From JAHEJX01 sp041605955 (GTDB lineage Bacteria; Actinomycetota; Acidimicrobiia; Spongiisociales; UBA5794), in NCBI GenBank assembly GCA_041605955.1, contig JBFIXI010000021.1, positions 1-53,790 on the forward strand: a stretch of 53,790 bases of DNA. The letters run 5' to 3'. Of this stretch, positions 43,200 through 51,953 are shown piece by piece. The notes beneath the pieces were generated by a model. The model saw nothing but the letters and a program-made list of their open reading frames with translations, was not told the DNA's origin and did no database searches. The position numbers and the translations under genes were made by a program. Positions within the stretch are counted from its first letter, which is position 1. The number at the start of each line of letters is the position of its first letter.

Positions 43200-44417
43200 T
43201 CAGCTCTCGAGGTGAGGAGCGATGTTCCAATCAAGCACACGAGTCTCGCCGGCCGCCACCGCGAACGATGCCCAGGCGGTGTTGCGCAACGCGGCGACCC
43301 GCCGTCCCGGGTTGGGCTCGAGGGCCAGCACCTCGTCAACGAAAGCCCGCGTGGTTCCGCCGTGGGACACAATCCCGACTCGCTGGTGTTGGTGGCGGTC
43401 GGCCAACATCGCAACGCTGCCCGCAACCCGCGCCACCAACTCGGCCCACGTCTCGCCGTGGCCGCCGCGGCGCAGGTCCTCGCCACGATCGAACACTCGG
43501 CTCGCCTCGTCCGGATACCGCTCGCGGATCTCAGAGCGGGTCAGGCCCTCCCACAGGCCGAAGCCCAGCTCTTCGACTCCGGCAACGACGCGCGGCTCCA
43601 GGCCGACTGCGTCGCCGATGATCTGCGCCGTTTCCCGGGCGCGCCCCAAACGTGAGGTGTAGAGCACGTCCAGCTCTGGAAGGTGGGCGGGCAGGCGTTT
43701 GGCCTGGGCACGGCCATCCGGGGTGAGCGTGCCGTCCTGCTGGCCCTGCCAGCGGCCGGCGACGTTGCCGACGGTCTCGGCGTGGCGGATGAAGACGATC
43801 TCGGCGCCGCGCCGATGGGAGATGGGCGGCTCGACCAGATGGGTCGTGTCGTTGTGCACGTGGAGCTGATCCAACTCTCCCGCCATCAAATGGACGATTC
43901 CGGTGTTGCCCGGCAACGCCAACGGGTTGGGACGTCGGGTTCCCAACAAGGCGCCGGTGAGCACCGCTACCGCCAGGCCGTGGGTGATGACCAGAGCCCG
44001 CCCCTCCGACCCGACCGCACTCACCAACTGGCGGTAGGCCGCTATCAGGCGGGTCGCCGCCTCGGAGAGTCGCTCGGCGCCGCCGAGGCGCACGTCTTCG
44101 CCCCGGGCGAACATTCGCAGAGCGTCCGGCGACATGGCGCGTACCTCGGCGGAGGTCTTGCCCTCCCATACGCCGAGGTCCGGCTCGCGCCACGCCGGGC
44201 GAGCAGTGAACTCGCGCTCGAGGGCGGCGGCCGTGCTCTGCGCCCGTCCCAGATCTGAGGAGACGACGGTGTCGAATCGCATGGCACCCAACCGGACCGC
44301 AAGGCGCTTCACCTGTTGGCGGCCGGTGGCAGTGAGCGCGGAGTCGGTGGCTCCCTGCCACAAGCCGGCCCTGTTGGACTCGGTCTCGCCGTGGCGAACT
44401 AGGAATATGTCGGTCAT
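43200..44417 (-). CDS. Tandem histidine phosphatase (two fused phosphoglycerate-mutase-like domains)
   Basis: 405 aa. Domain 1 (1-190): LVRHGETESN with His9, the acid region EPDLGVWEGKT, and second His146 in VITHGLAV. Domain 2 (205-405): FIRHAETVGN with His212 (RHAE instead of RHGE), EELGFGLWEGLT, and His352 in IVSHGGTTRAF. Both keep the two catalytic His and appear active. Single-domain enzymes of about 200 aa are the rule. Members act on phosphosugars, cobalamin or mycolic precursors; the substrate here is unknown. It is followed within 1 base by a glycosyltransferase, suggesting a linked role in polysaccharide or glycolipid synthesis. Confidence 0.9.
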   Translation of the reverse strand: MTDIFLVRHGETESNRAGLWQGATDSALTATGRQQVKRLAVRLGAMRFDTVVSSDLGRAQSTAAALEREFTARPAWREPDLGVWEGKTSAEVRAMSPDALRMFARGEDVRLGGAERLSEAATRLIAAYRQLVSAVGSEGRALVITHGLAVAVLTGALLGTRRPNPLALPGNTGIVHLMAGELDQLHVHNDTTHLVEPPISHRRGAEIVFIRHAETVGNVAGRWQGQQDGTLTPDGRAQAKRLPAHLPELDVLYTSRLGRARETAQIIGDAVGLEPRVVAGVEELGFGLWEGLTRSEIRERYPDEASRVFDRGEDLRRGGHGETWAELVARVAGSVAMLADRHQHQRVGIVSHGGTTRAFVDEVLALEPNPGRRVAALRNTAWASFAVAAGETRVLDWNIAPHLES

Positions 44418-44465
44418 GCGTGAGCCCCGGAATTGGATGGGAACGGCCCATTAGGGTAGGCGGGT

Positions 44466-44675
44466 ATGAGCCTCGTGTTGCTGACGGAGACGACCGAGTT
44501 CACCTTTCCGGAGGAAACCGGCGCCCAGGTCGTCTGGGTCATCGTCCTCATCGGCCTGCTCATCATGTACTTCTTCGTCAGCCGCAGCCGACGTCGCGCC
44601 CGGGAGCATTACCTCGAGATGAGACGCCGCGAAGATGAGCTGCAAGCCAACGATCCCGATATGAAGAAGGACTGA
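44466..44675 (+). CDS. Small single-pass membrane protein (69 aa)
   Basis: A short extracytoplasmic head (MSLVLLTETTEFTFPEET), one membrane helix (VVWVIVLIGLLIMYFFV) and a basic coiled tail (SRSRRRAREHYLEMRRREDE). The helix and basic turn resemble the N-terminal half of YajC, but the later beta-barrel-like YajC part is missing. I make no firm family call. It stands divergent from the double phosphatase gene and ends just before a tandem repeat. Confidence 0.6.
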   Translation: MSLVLLTETTEFTFPEETGAQVVWVIVLIGLLIMYFFVSRSRRRAREHYLEMRRREDELQANDPDMKKD

Positions 44676-44683
44676 GCCCCAGG

Positions 44684-44804
44684 GTCAATGGGGCCCAACG
44701 TCAATGGATCCAGGGTCGATGGATCCAGGGTCGATGGATCCACGGTCGATGGATCCAGGGTCGATGGATCCAGGGTCGATCATCCCCAGGTCGATGAAGA
44801 CGGC
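44684..44804. repeat. Tandem array of 15-bp units (GTCGATGGATCCAGG type), about 7 copies
   Basis: Units: GTCAATGGATCCAGG, GTCGATGGATCCAGG, GTCGATGGATCCACG, GTCGATGGATCCAGG twice, then GTCGATCATCCCCAG and GTCGATGAAGACGGC, with a degenerate first copy. It fills the space between the small membrane protein gene and the 3' end of hppA. Confidence 0.9.
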
Positions 44805-44824
44805 CCCGGTTGGGACAGCGTTGA

Positions 44825-46888
44825 TCAAACGAAGGCCGAGGCGAATATCAACGACACGATCGTCATCACCTTGATGACGATGTTCATGGCCGGGCCCGCG
44901 GTGTCCTTGAACGGGTCCCCGATCGTGTCGCCGACGACGGCGGAGTGGTGCGCCTCGGAGCCCTTACCTCCATAGGCACCGGCCTCGATGAACTTCTTGG
45001 CGTTGTCCCATGCCCCGCCGGCGTTGGCCATGAAGATGGCGAGCAGGAAGCCGGTAACGAGGGCGCCGGCCAGCAAACCGCCCAGGGCGCGCACGCTGAT
45101 GAAGCCGACAACGAGCGGCAGCGCCACCGCCAGCGAGCCCGGGATCAGCATCTCCCGCAGCGCCGATCGGGTGGAGATGTCCACGGCACGTGCCGAATCA
45201 GGCTTGACCCCTTCCTTGCCCTCCAGCAGCCCGGGGATCTCCCGGAACTGGCGACGCACTTCCTCGATCATCTCGTTGGCGGCCCGGCCAACGGCCTGGA
45301 TGGTCATCGAGGCGAACAGGAAGGGGAACATTGCGCCGAGGAACAGCCCCACCGTGGTGGCGATGTCGAGAATGTCGATCGTCGGCAGGTTGGCCTCCCC
45401 CACGGCCTGGCGGAACGTGAAGAACAGCGCCAGTGCGGTCACGGCCGCCGAGCCGATGGCAAAGCCCTTGGCGACGGCGGCGGTGGTGTTGCCCAGGGAG
45501 TCGAGGGCATCCGTCGCCTCCCGCACCTCGGGGGGCAGGTGAGCCATCTCGGCGATGCCACCCGCATTGTCCGCGATGGGGCCGTAGGCATCCACCGACA
45601 CGGTGATTCCCACTGTCGACAGCACACCGATGGCCGCTACCGCGATGCCGTAGATTCCCCCGCCTTCGAAAGCCAAGTCACCGCCCCAGAAGGCGCCCAA
45701 CATGCCGAGAGCGATGACGATGACGGAGAACGCCGCCGACCGCATCCCTTCGGAGATGCCTGCCAGGGTGACCGTGGCGGGCCCGGTTTGGGCTTGCCGG
45801 GCAACCTCCTTGACGATCTTGAAGTGGTCGCTGGTGAAGACCTCGGAGATCAGCCCGATGATGTAGCCCACGGCGAGCCCGATGACTACCGAATAGAACA
45901 GGCCCATCGCGTTGTCCACCCCGCCGACATCGTTGAACAGCAGCGGCGTGAACAACGCCGTCGCTGCCACGGTGATCCCCATGGCGACATATGTCCCCAT
46001 GTGCAGCGCGCGGGCGAGGCCACCCTTGCCCGGCTTGACGAAGAAGGAGCCAATGATTGATCCGGCCATCCCCAGGGTGGCGATCATCAGCGGGTAGAGC
46101 AACGCCTGCGGGAGGAACTCGCGTCCGGCAAAGGCGAACGACGCGAATACGATCGGAGCCACCAGCGAGCCGACATAGGACTCGAAGAGGTCGGCACCCA
46201 TGCCGGCGACGTCACCGACATTGTCCCCGACCGCATCGGCGATGACCGCGGCGTTGCGTGGGTCGTCTTCCGGCAAGCCCGCCTCGACCTTGCCGACTAA
46301 GTCGGCTCCGATATCGGCCGCTTTGGTGTAGATGCCGCCGCCCACGCGGGAGAACAGGGCGATCGAGGAGCCACCGAGGCTGATCGCAGTGAGCACGTTG
46401 AAGGCTTGATCGACTTCGAGCGCCTCGACGAAGAGCCAATAGCCGACCGCCATGGCGAGCAGGCCGAGGCCAGCCACTGTGAATCCCATGACCGCGCCGC
46501 CGCGAAAGGCCAACGGGAGCGCTCGATTGACCCCGCCCTCCCTGGCGGCCTCGGCGGTGCGAGCATTGGCCGCAGTGGCGATGCGCATCCCGATGAACCC
46601 GGCGGTGGCCGAGAGCACCGCCCCAAACACGTAAGCGATCGCTCCCCAAGGCCGACCCCAGTCGAGGAAGATGAGGATCAGCGCAGCGAGGATGGCGACG
46701 AAGACAGCCACAGCGGAGTACTCCCGCTTGATGAACGCCATCGCTCCCTCGCGGATGCGCCCCATCAGGTCAACCATCACCTCATTGCCGGGACTGGCGC
46801 TGTTGACCTGCCGGGCGAAGAAGCCGGCCAAGAGCAACGCCGCCACCGCGGCAACCATGGCGAGATACAGCCACGTCAATGGATCCAC
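44825..46888 (-). CDS. hppA: Membrane-bound proton-translocating pyrophosphatase
   Basis: 687 aa with about 16 membrane helices. It couples PPi hydrolysis to ion pumping. Catalytic loops: DVGADLVGKVEAGLPEDDPR, DAVGDNVGDVAGMGADLFES, and near the C-terminus GDTIGDPFKDTAGPAMN. The GNTTAAVAKGFAIGSAA stretch has Ala where K+-independent enzymes have Lys (GNTTKA), so this is of the K+-dependent subfamily. H+ versus Na+ specificity cannot be settled by eye. The trkH/trkA K+ uptake genes are adjacent upstream. Confidence 0.96.
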   Translation of the reverse strand: MDPLTWLYLAMVAAVAALLLAGFFARQVNSASPGNEVMVDLMGRIREGAMAFIKREYSAVAVFVAILAALILIFLDWGRPWGAIAYVFGAVLSATAGFIGMRIATAANARTAEAAREGGVNRALPLAFRGGAVMGFTVAGLGLLAMAVGYWLFVEALEVDQAFNVLTAISLGGSSIALFSRVGGGIYTKAADIGADLVGKVEAGLPEDDPRNAAVIADAVGDNVGDVAGMGADLFESYVGSLVAPIVFASFAFAGREFLPQALLYPLMIATLGMAGSIIGSFFVKPGKGGLARALHMGTYVAMGITVAATALFTPLLFNDVGGVDNAMGLFYSVVIGLAVGYIIGLISEVFTSDHFKIVKEVARQAQTGPATVTLAGISEGMRSAAFSVIVIALGMLGAFWGGDLAFEGGGIYGIAVAAIGVLSTVGITVSVDAYGPIADNAGGIAEMAHLPPEVREATDALDSLGNTTAAVAKGFAIGSAAVTALALFFTFRQAVGEANLPTIDILDIATTVGLFLGAMFPFLFASMTIQAVGRAANEMIEEVRRQFREIPGLLEGKEGVKPDSARAVDISTRSALREMLIPGSLAVALPLVVGFISVRALGGLLAGALVTGFLLAIFMANAGGAWDNAKKFIEAGAYGGKGSEAHHSAVVGDTIGDPFKDTAGPAMNIVIKVMTIVSLIFASAFV

Positions 46889-46975
46889 AGAACTCTCCCG
46901 CTCCGAGGTTGAAGTCGGCGGGAGTCTAACCCTGGTGACCGCCGCGGCCCCATTCCGGGGCGGCGGGAGCGGGGA

Positions 46976-48427
46976 TCAGCGGCGCCACAGCTCGCGGGTG
47001 AACAACAGCAGGATCGGATAGATCTCGATCCGCCCCACCAGCATGAGGAACGACAACAGGATCTTGTTGAGCGCCGGCACCGCGGCATACGTTGAGCTCG
47101 GCCCCAACTCGGCGAGCGCCGGGCCGACATTGCCCAGTGAGGAGGCCACCGCCGAGGCCGAGGACACCATGTCGAAGCCACCTCCGTCGATTTGAGCGAT
47201 GACGGCAAACCCCAGCGTTCCAGTCATGAATATGAACATGTAGAGCAGGAAGAACGACTGCACGGTTTCCACAACTCTGTCGTCGATCGTGTCGCCGCCG
47301 AGCCGGGTCAGGAACACGCCCCGGGGATGGATGACCCTCCGCAAGTCGGCGCGGGCTGCCCCGGTGAGCACCCCGAGCCGGTAGGGGGTGACCGAGCCCC
47401 CGGTGGAACCTGCCATACCCCCTACGAACATCAGACCGAAGACGATGACCTGGAGCGCCGGGGTCCACATTCCGAAGTCGGCGGTCGCATATCCCGTCGT
47501 GGTGACGATCGTCGCCGAGGTGAACACGGCATCGCGGATCACGTCGAGGGCCGCCTTGCCGCCCCAGGTGCCGATGGCGAACGCCACCGCGGCACCCGCC
47601 ATGATCGCCATGTACAGCTTGAACTCCTGGCTACGCAGGTACTCCGAGGGATCCCGCAACGCCCGGTAATGCAGGGCGAAAGACGTCCCTGCCAAGACCA
47701 TGAAGACGATCACGACCCACTGCGTGTAGGTGGAGAAGCCACTGATCGAGCCGCCGTCGGTGCCGAAGCCACCGGTCGAGAGCGTCGTCAGACTGTGGTT
47801 GATCGCTTCGAACAGCGTCATATCTCCGAAGAGCAGGAAGACCACCTCGAGCACCGTCAACCCCAGATAGAGGTACCAGAGGCGCTTGGCCGTCTCCCGA
47901 AAACGGGGAGTAAGCCGGTCGGGGGTCGGCCCCGGGGCCTCGGCCTGGGCGAGCGCCACCCCGCCTGTGCCCAACAGCGGGAGCACCGCGATCGACAGCA
48001 CGATGACTCCCATGCCGCCGAGCCACTGCATCAGGGACCGCCACATCAGGATGCCGCGCGGCATGGCGTCGAGATCGCTGATCACTGACGCCCCGGTGGT
48101 CGAGAACCCGGCCGACGTCTCGAAGATGGCGTCGATGAAGTTGCTGATGGCCCCGGTGAGCAGGAAGGGCAGAGTGCCGAAGAGCGCCATCGCGATCCAC
48201 GTGAGGCCGACGACGGCGAAGCCCTCCTTCATCGAGAGGTCCTTGGGGCGCTCGAAGCCGCTCCAAGTCGCCCAGCCCACCGCCATCGTGATGACGGCGG
48301 CCAGGGCGATCAGCCATCCCTCTCGCCACTCCTGGTAAACGAGCGAGGTCGCGGCGGCGACGAGCATGGCGGCGCCGACTGCGACGACAACCGCCCCGAT
48401 GATGTGCAGCAGCCGCCGCAGCGTCAT
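46976..48427 (-). CDS. trkH: Trk/Ktr-type potassium uptake membrane subunit
   Basis: 483 aa, four M1-P-M2 repeats. Filter-like segments: FETSAGFSTTGASVISDL (first pore loop), TLSTGGFGTDGGSISGF (second), IVTTTGYATADFGMWTPA (third) and SSLGNVGPALAELGPS (fourth); each keeps the critical Gly. HHH-type N-terminus is short. The protein imports K+ with the regulatory ring formed by TrkA; the trkA stop overlaps its ATG (ATGA). C-di-AMP from DisA is known to act on RCK domains of such systems. Confidence 0.94.
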   Translation of the reverse strand: MTLRRLLHIIGAVVVAVGAAMLVAAATSLVYQEWREGWLIALAAVITMAVGWATWSGFERPKDLSMKEGFAVVGLTWIAMALFGTLPFLLTGAISNFIDAIFETSAGFSTTGASVISDLDAMPRGILMWRSLMQWLGGMGVIVLSIAVLPLLGTGGVALAQAEAPGPTPDRLTPRFRETAKRLWYLYLGLTVLEVVFLLFGDMTLFEAINHSLTTLSTGGFGTDGGSISGFSTYTQWVVIVFMVLAGTSFALHYRALRDPSEYLRSQEFKLYMAIMAGAAVAFAIGTWGGKAALDVIRDAVFTSATIVTTTGYATADFGMWTPALQVIVFGLMFVGGMAGSTGGSVTPYRLGVLTGAARADLRRVIHPRGVFLTRLGGDTIDDRVVETVQSFFLLYMFIFMTGTLGFAVIAQIDGGGFDMVSSASAVASSLGNVGPALAELGPSSTYAAVPALNKILLSFLMLVGRIEIYPILLLFTRELWRR

Positions 48428-49755
48428 CAGCCGGAGAGCTTCTCGAGCTCTGGGAAGGCTTCGGGGAGGGCGATGACGATGAGGTGGTCGCCGGCCTCGA
48501 TCACCGATTCACCGAGCGGCACGAAGACCCGATCTTCGCGGATGATACCGCCGACGATCATCTGGTGGGGAAGGTGGATCTCAGCAAGCGAGCGCCCCAC
48601 TGCCGGGCTGGTGGGCTGCACTTCGATCTCGATTGCCTCGGCGGCAGAGTCGCGGAAGGTGACCACCGAGTAGATCGAGCCGCGGCGCACGAAACGCAGG
48701 ATCTCGTTGGCTGCCGCCAAACGCGAGGAGACCCCGGAGTCGATGCCGACGCCCGGGAGGATCTTGACCAGGTCGAGCCGGTGAAAGCGGGCGATCGTCT
48801 TGTTGGCCCCGAGGGCCTTGGCAACGAGGCAGCCGAGGATGTTGATCTCGTCCCAGCCGGTGAGCGCCAGCACGGCGTCGCTGTTCTCGACGCCTTCCGA
48901 TCGCAACACTCGCGGATCCGTGGGATCCCCCTGCACCGCGACCACCCGCTGTTCTTCGGTGGCGACCGATCGCACCCGACCGGCATCTTGGTCGATGAGC
49001 GTGGTGTTGACACCCGCCTCGCACAACAGACTGGCGGTGCGCCTGGCGAGGCGCGTCGAACCGAGGATGATCACCTTATTGAACGGCTCGTCTTGCCACC
49101 CGAATATCTCGAAGGCCTCTTCGGTCTTGCCGGCTTCGGTCATGAGCAGCACGTGGTCGCCGGGTAGCAGCTCGGTGCCGCCACGGGCGATCAGCGTGTC
49201 GGAACCCCGAATGACCGCTACCACCACCCAGGTCCAGCCCTTCACCATGGCGCGCAGCCGCGACAGGGTGAGATGCGCCGCCGGCGAGCCCGGCGAGATG
49301 AAGCCACCGAGCAGCTGCAGGCGACCGTCGGCGAAGTCGATGGCCTCACTGATCCCGCCCGACTGGATGGACCGGACCAGCTCGTGCGCGGCGGCCTCGC
49401 CGGGATCGATGAGAAGGTCCACACCAAGCAGCCTGGCTTCCTCGACCAGCGTGGAGTCCTCCACGCGGGCGATGCGGTGGGCCACTCCGAGACGGGTGGC
49501 GGCGTGGGCGGCGAGAATGTTGGCGGCGTCGGAGCTGGTGACGGCGATCACCATGTCGGCCCGGGCAACGTCGGCCTCCTCCAGAACCTCGGGGCTGGCG
49601 CCGTTGCCCACGACGACCAATACGTCGAGCTCGCCTTGCAGCTCGGCGGCCCGGGCGGCATCGGACTCGATCAGGACGATGTCCTGACCCTCGGATGACA
49701 GGCGCTCTGCGAGGTAGGACCCCACTGCCCCGGCGCCCACTATGACGATTCTCAT
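48427..49755 (-). CDS. trkA: Trk potassium uptake regulatory protein (two RCK modules)
   Basis: 442 aa. Two repeats: NAD-binding RCK_N (IVIVGAGAVGSYLAERL, about 1-120) with an RCK_C, and a second RCK_N (VIILGSTRLARRTASLLCEA, about 225-345) with its RCK_C (EIEVQPTSPAVGRSLAEIHL). The first loop G-x-G-x2-G is intact and should bind NAD(H); the second (GSTRLARR) is degenerate, as in most TrkA. ATG 49755 has GCAGG close by. It is the first gene of trkA-trkH, and the divergent LCP gene lies 238 bases away. Confidence 0.94.
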   Translation of the reverse strand: MRIVIVGAGAVGSYLAERLSSEGQDIVLIESDAARAAELQGELDVLVVVGNGASPEVLEEADVARADMVIAVTSSDAANILAAHAATRLGVAHRIARVEDSTLVEEARLLGVDLLIDPGEAAAHELVRSIQSGGISEAIDFADGRLQLLGGFISPGSPAAHLTLSRLRAMVKGWTWVVVAVIRGSDTLIARGGTELLPGDHVLLMTEAGKTEEAFEIFGWQDEPFNKVIILGSTRLARRTASLLCEAGVNTTLIDQDAGRVRSVATEEQRVVAVQGDPTDPRVLRSEGVENSDAVLALTGWDEINILGCLVAKALGANKTIARFHRLDLVKILPGVGIDSGVSSRLAAANEILRFVRRGSIYSVVTFRDSAAEAIEIEVQPTSPAVGRSLAEIHLPHQMIVGGIIREDRVFVPLGESVIEAGDHLIVIALPEAFPELEKLSG

Positions 49756-49993
49756 CTACCTGCTCGAGTTGGTAACAACCAGCCAAAGGCTAGCTCCCGG
49801 TTGGAACGTTGCCGCTGTTTCAAACGCGGAACGAGTTAGTCACGGATGGTGGCGCCGGTCAGCGACGGCGGACAGGGCTCCGCAACGAAGGGCTGGGCAA
49901 TGGACGTCCCCGCGCCACGCCTGACCGGCGGTACTCATGTGGGCTGAATCGAGCGTCGGTCTACCATCCCGGCTCGTGCCGCTCTCCCCACCC

Positions 49994-51211
49994 ATGCCCG
50001 CCCGGCGCCGTCTCATCCTCCCCTGGATCTGCCTGACGCTGATCGCGGTGTCCTGCAGTCCGTCCGGACCCCCCCGAGCGATGGCTCGGCTGACCACCAC
50101 GACAACCACTACGACCACAACCACGACTCCGCCCTCGACCACCGCCGACCCAGGCCCGCAGGTGGTGACCGTCGAGGGGGACCTGCCGCCGCGAGTGCTC
50201 CGGACCGTCGGCGAGTTCTACAGCTGGCTGGGCGACCCCCGCAACCCGACGCCGCAGGCTCCCCGGGCGATGCTGCGTCGCTTGCGCAACGCCGACGATG
50301 ATCGGAGTGCGACCGTGGTTGCCACTGGCACCGTGCGCCGGCTGACAACCGGTGACGGGGTGGCGGTGGTACATGTAGACGACGACACGCTGTTGTTGGC
50401 GCGCAGCGAGCGTCTGTGGCGCGTGGCCGGGGCGCTCCTGGCCGGCCGCGACCCGTGGCTGGGAGCCCGGCCGCGATTGCTGCTGGTGCTCGGCTCGGAC
50501 GCCCGCCGGGGAGAGAATCAGCAGACTTTGCGGGCGGACAGCATCCATCTGGTGGGATTCGACCCCGACCGATCGCAGGGGTCGATCCTCGGGTTCCCTC
50601 GTGACGCCTGGGTACAGGGGCCCAACGGTGGCACCAAGTTCACCAACCTGATGTCGGGCCGCGGTCCTGAGGTGATGGTTGAGACAGTGGAACAGCTCAC
50701 CGGCTTGCGCCCCGACGGCTATGTGGTGACCGGCTTCGTCGGCTTCGTGGAGCTCATCCGGGACCTAGGCGGGCTAGATATCGACCTTCCCCAGGCGATC
50801 CGCAGCGGCATCACCGGTTGGGACGACTATCCGAGTGGGCCGCAGCATCTGGGAGCGGTCGCGGCGCTGCGTCTTGCCCGGATACGCAAGACGCTGCCTC
50901 AGGGCGACCTCACCCGCTCCGCTAACCACGGTTTGATCATGCAAGCGGCGATGAAGATGATCCAGGAGCTGGGGATCGACGTGCTCCCGGCGCTGCTCGA
51001 CAGCTTGCTCGAGCATGCCTGGACCGACCTGTCGACCGAGGAGCTGCTGACGTTTGCCGCCGCCACCTTCGTGCTTTCTCCTGACGAGATGGTCAACCTG
51101 GTAGTGCCTGGCGGCGCCGGCCGGGTTGGGAGCCAGTCGGTCATCTTCCTCGCCGACCGGGCCGAGACGATCTACGCCGACATCGCCGATGGAGTCATCG
51201 ACGAGCCGTGA
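49994..51211 (+). CDS. LytR-CpsA-Psr family protein with a lipoprotein signal
   Basis: 405 aa. The signal MPARRRLILPWICLTLIAVS ends at a Cys (AVSC, lipid Cys 21), followed by a run of 12 Thr. LCP domain from about 175: LLLVLGSDARRGENQQTLRA, then DSIHLVG, GFPRDAWVQGPNGGTKFTNL, GFVGFVELIRDLGGLDIDLP, and a late GDLTRSANHGLI. LCP enzymes attach glycopolymers to peptidoglycan. Two things are odd: most LCP proteins have a membrane helix, not a lipoprotein anchor, and the second Arg of the usual GDxxRxxRQ is absent (RSANHG). Start sites at GTG 49976 and ATG 49937 are also in frame; none has a strong ribosome site. Confidence 0.85.
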   Translation: MPARRRLILPWICLTLIAVSCSPSGPPRAMARLTTTTTTTTTTTTPPSTTADPGPQVVTVEGDLPPRVLRTVGEFYSWLGDPRNPTPQAPRAMLRRLRNADDDRSATVVATGTVRRLTTGDGVAVVHVDDDTLLLARSERLWRVAGALLAGRDPWLGARPRLLLVLGSDARRGENQQTLRADSIHLVGFDPDRSQGSILGFPRDAWVQGPNGGTKFTNLMSGRGPEVMVETVEQLTGLRPDGYVVTGFVGFVELIRDLGGLDIDLPQAIRSGITGWDDYPSGPQHLGAVAALRLARIRKTLPQGDLTRSANHGLIMQAAMKMIQELGIDVLPALLDSLLEHAWTDLSTEELLTFAAATFVLSPDEMVNLVVPGGAGRVGSQSVIFLADRAETIYADIADGVIDEP

Positions 51212-51225
51212 GGGTTCTTGCCCAC

Positions 51226-51278
51226 AGGAATCGGACCCAGGAATCGGGCCCAAAAAAATCGGGCCGGGGAATCGCGCA
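51226..51278. repeat. Four degenerate 13-14 bp repeats after the LCP gene
   Basis: CAGGAATCGGACCC, AGGAATCGGGCCC, AAAAAAATCGGGCC, GGGGAATCGCGC. They lie between the convergent LCP and ferritin-like genes; the remaining bases to 51420 hold nothing I can identify. Confidence 0.6.
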
Positions 51279-51420
51279 GTTGCGGCACGCCTCAGTCCGC
51301 GGCGGGGATGGCCACGTGACGACGCAACGCAGGATTCGCCGCTTTGAGTGAGGAGGCAGCGGCACGGCAGGCGGCCAGGTTGTTCGCCCCACCGCCTACC
51401 GTGGCAGCAAGACGCCTGCG

Positions 51421-51897
51421 CTACTCCGTCGCGATCTCCAGATCGCGTACCTTGTCGTGAGCGGCTTGCACGGCGTCTCGCTGTCGGCTGACCAACTGCG
51501 CGACCCCGATGGGAAGGGTCTGCTGAGCGGCGTCGTTCCACTGCTCGAGGGCATAGTCCTCGCCCTCTTCGGCCGCCGCAATGACGGCGTGCGGGTCGCT
51601 GCCCGTGATGAGGTCCTTGAGGGCCATCCAGCCGCGATGGACGGCGGCCTTGACGCTGCCGGTGGCGGGCACGAATTCACCGAAGTTGGTGGCCGCAATG
51701 GCACGCAGCTCATGGGCAAAGCGCTGCCGCTCGTAGCCGAGCTCGCGCAATGTGGACGCCACCGTCTCGATGGCGACGAGATCGGCGGCTTGCTGGAAGC
51801 CCTTGGCGCCGTCCTCGGCGGTGGTGGCGAGATGCTCCAATAGATCGACGACCTCCTGGCCGTCGACAGCCGTGTCGTCGTGCGTGATGTCAGTCAT
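51421..51897 (-). CDS. Ferritin-like four-helix protein (DUF2383/PA2169-like family)
   Basis: 158 aa. Four helices: VDLLEHLATTAEDGAKGFQQ, AIETVASTLRELGYERQRFA, then AVHRGWMALKDLITGSD and VIAAAEEGEDYALEQW, with a final QLVSRQRDAVQAAHDKV. Glu and His residues (E in TTAEDG, YERQRFAHEL, EEGEDYALE) sit where di-metal sites occur in this ferritin-like group. ATG 51897 has AAAGGAG five bases upstream; the frame to 51912 is not needed. It stands beside a P19-like metal-binding gene. Function unknown, iron or stress-related by inference. Confidence 0.75.
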   Translation of the reverse strand: MTDITHDDTAVDGQEVVDLLEHLATTAEDGAKGFQQAADLVAIETVASTLRELGYERQRFAHELRAIAATNFGEFVPATGSVKAAVHRGWMALKDLITGSDPHAVIAAAEEGEDYALEQWNDAAQQTLPIGVAQLVSRQRDAVQAAHDKVRDLEIATE

Positions 51898-51953
51898 CCA
51901 TTCTCCTTTCACGATCGGAGTCTCGAGCTTTCTTCATGGGCCGGCCAGACCAG

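Noticed and set aside
44684..44804. Possible CRISPR array
   Set aside because: Units are 15 bp and directly adjacent, with no unique spacers and no cas genes nearby.
44688..44975. A 95-codon plus-strand frame with repeated VDGSR
   Set aside because: It is the translation of the tandem repeat running into hppA antisense; there is no ribosome site or protein-like end.
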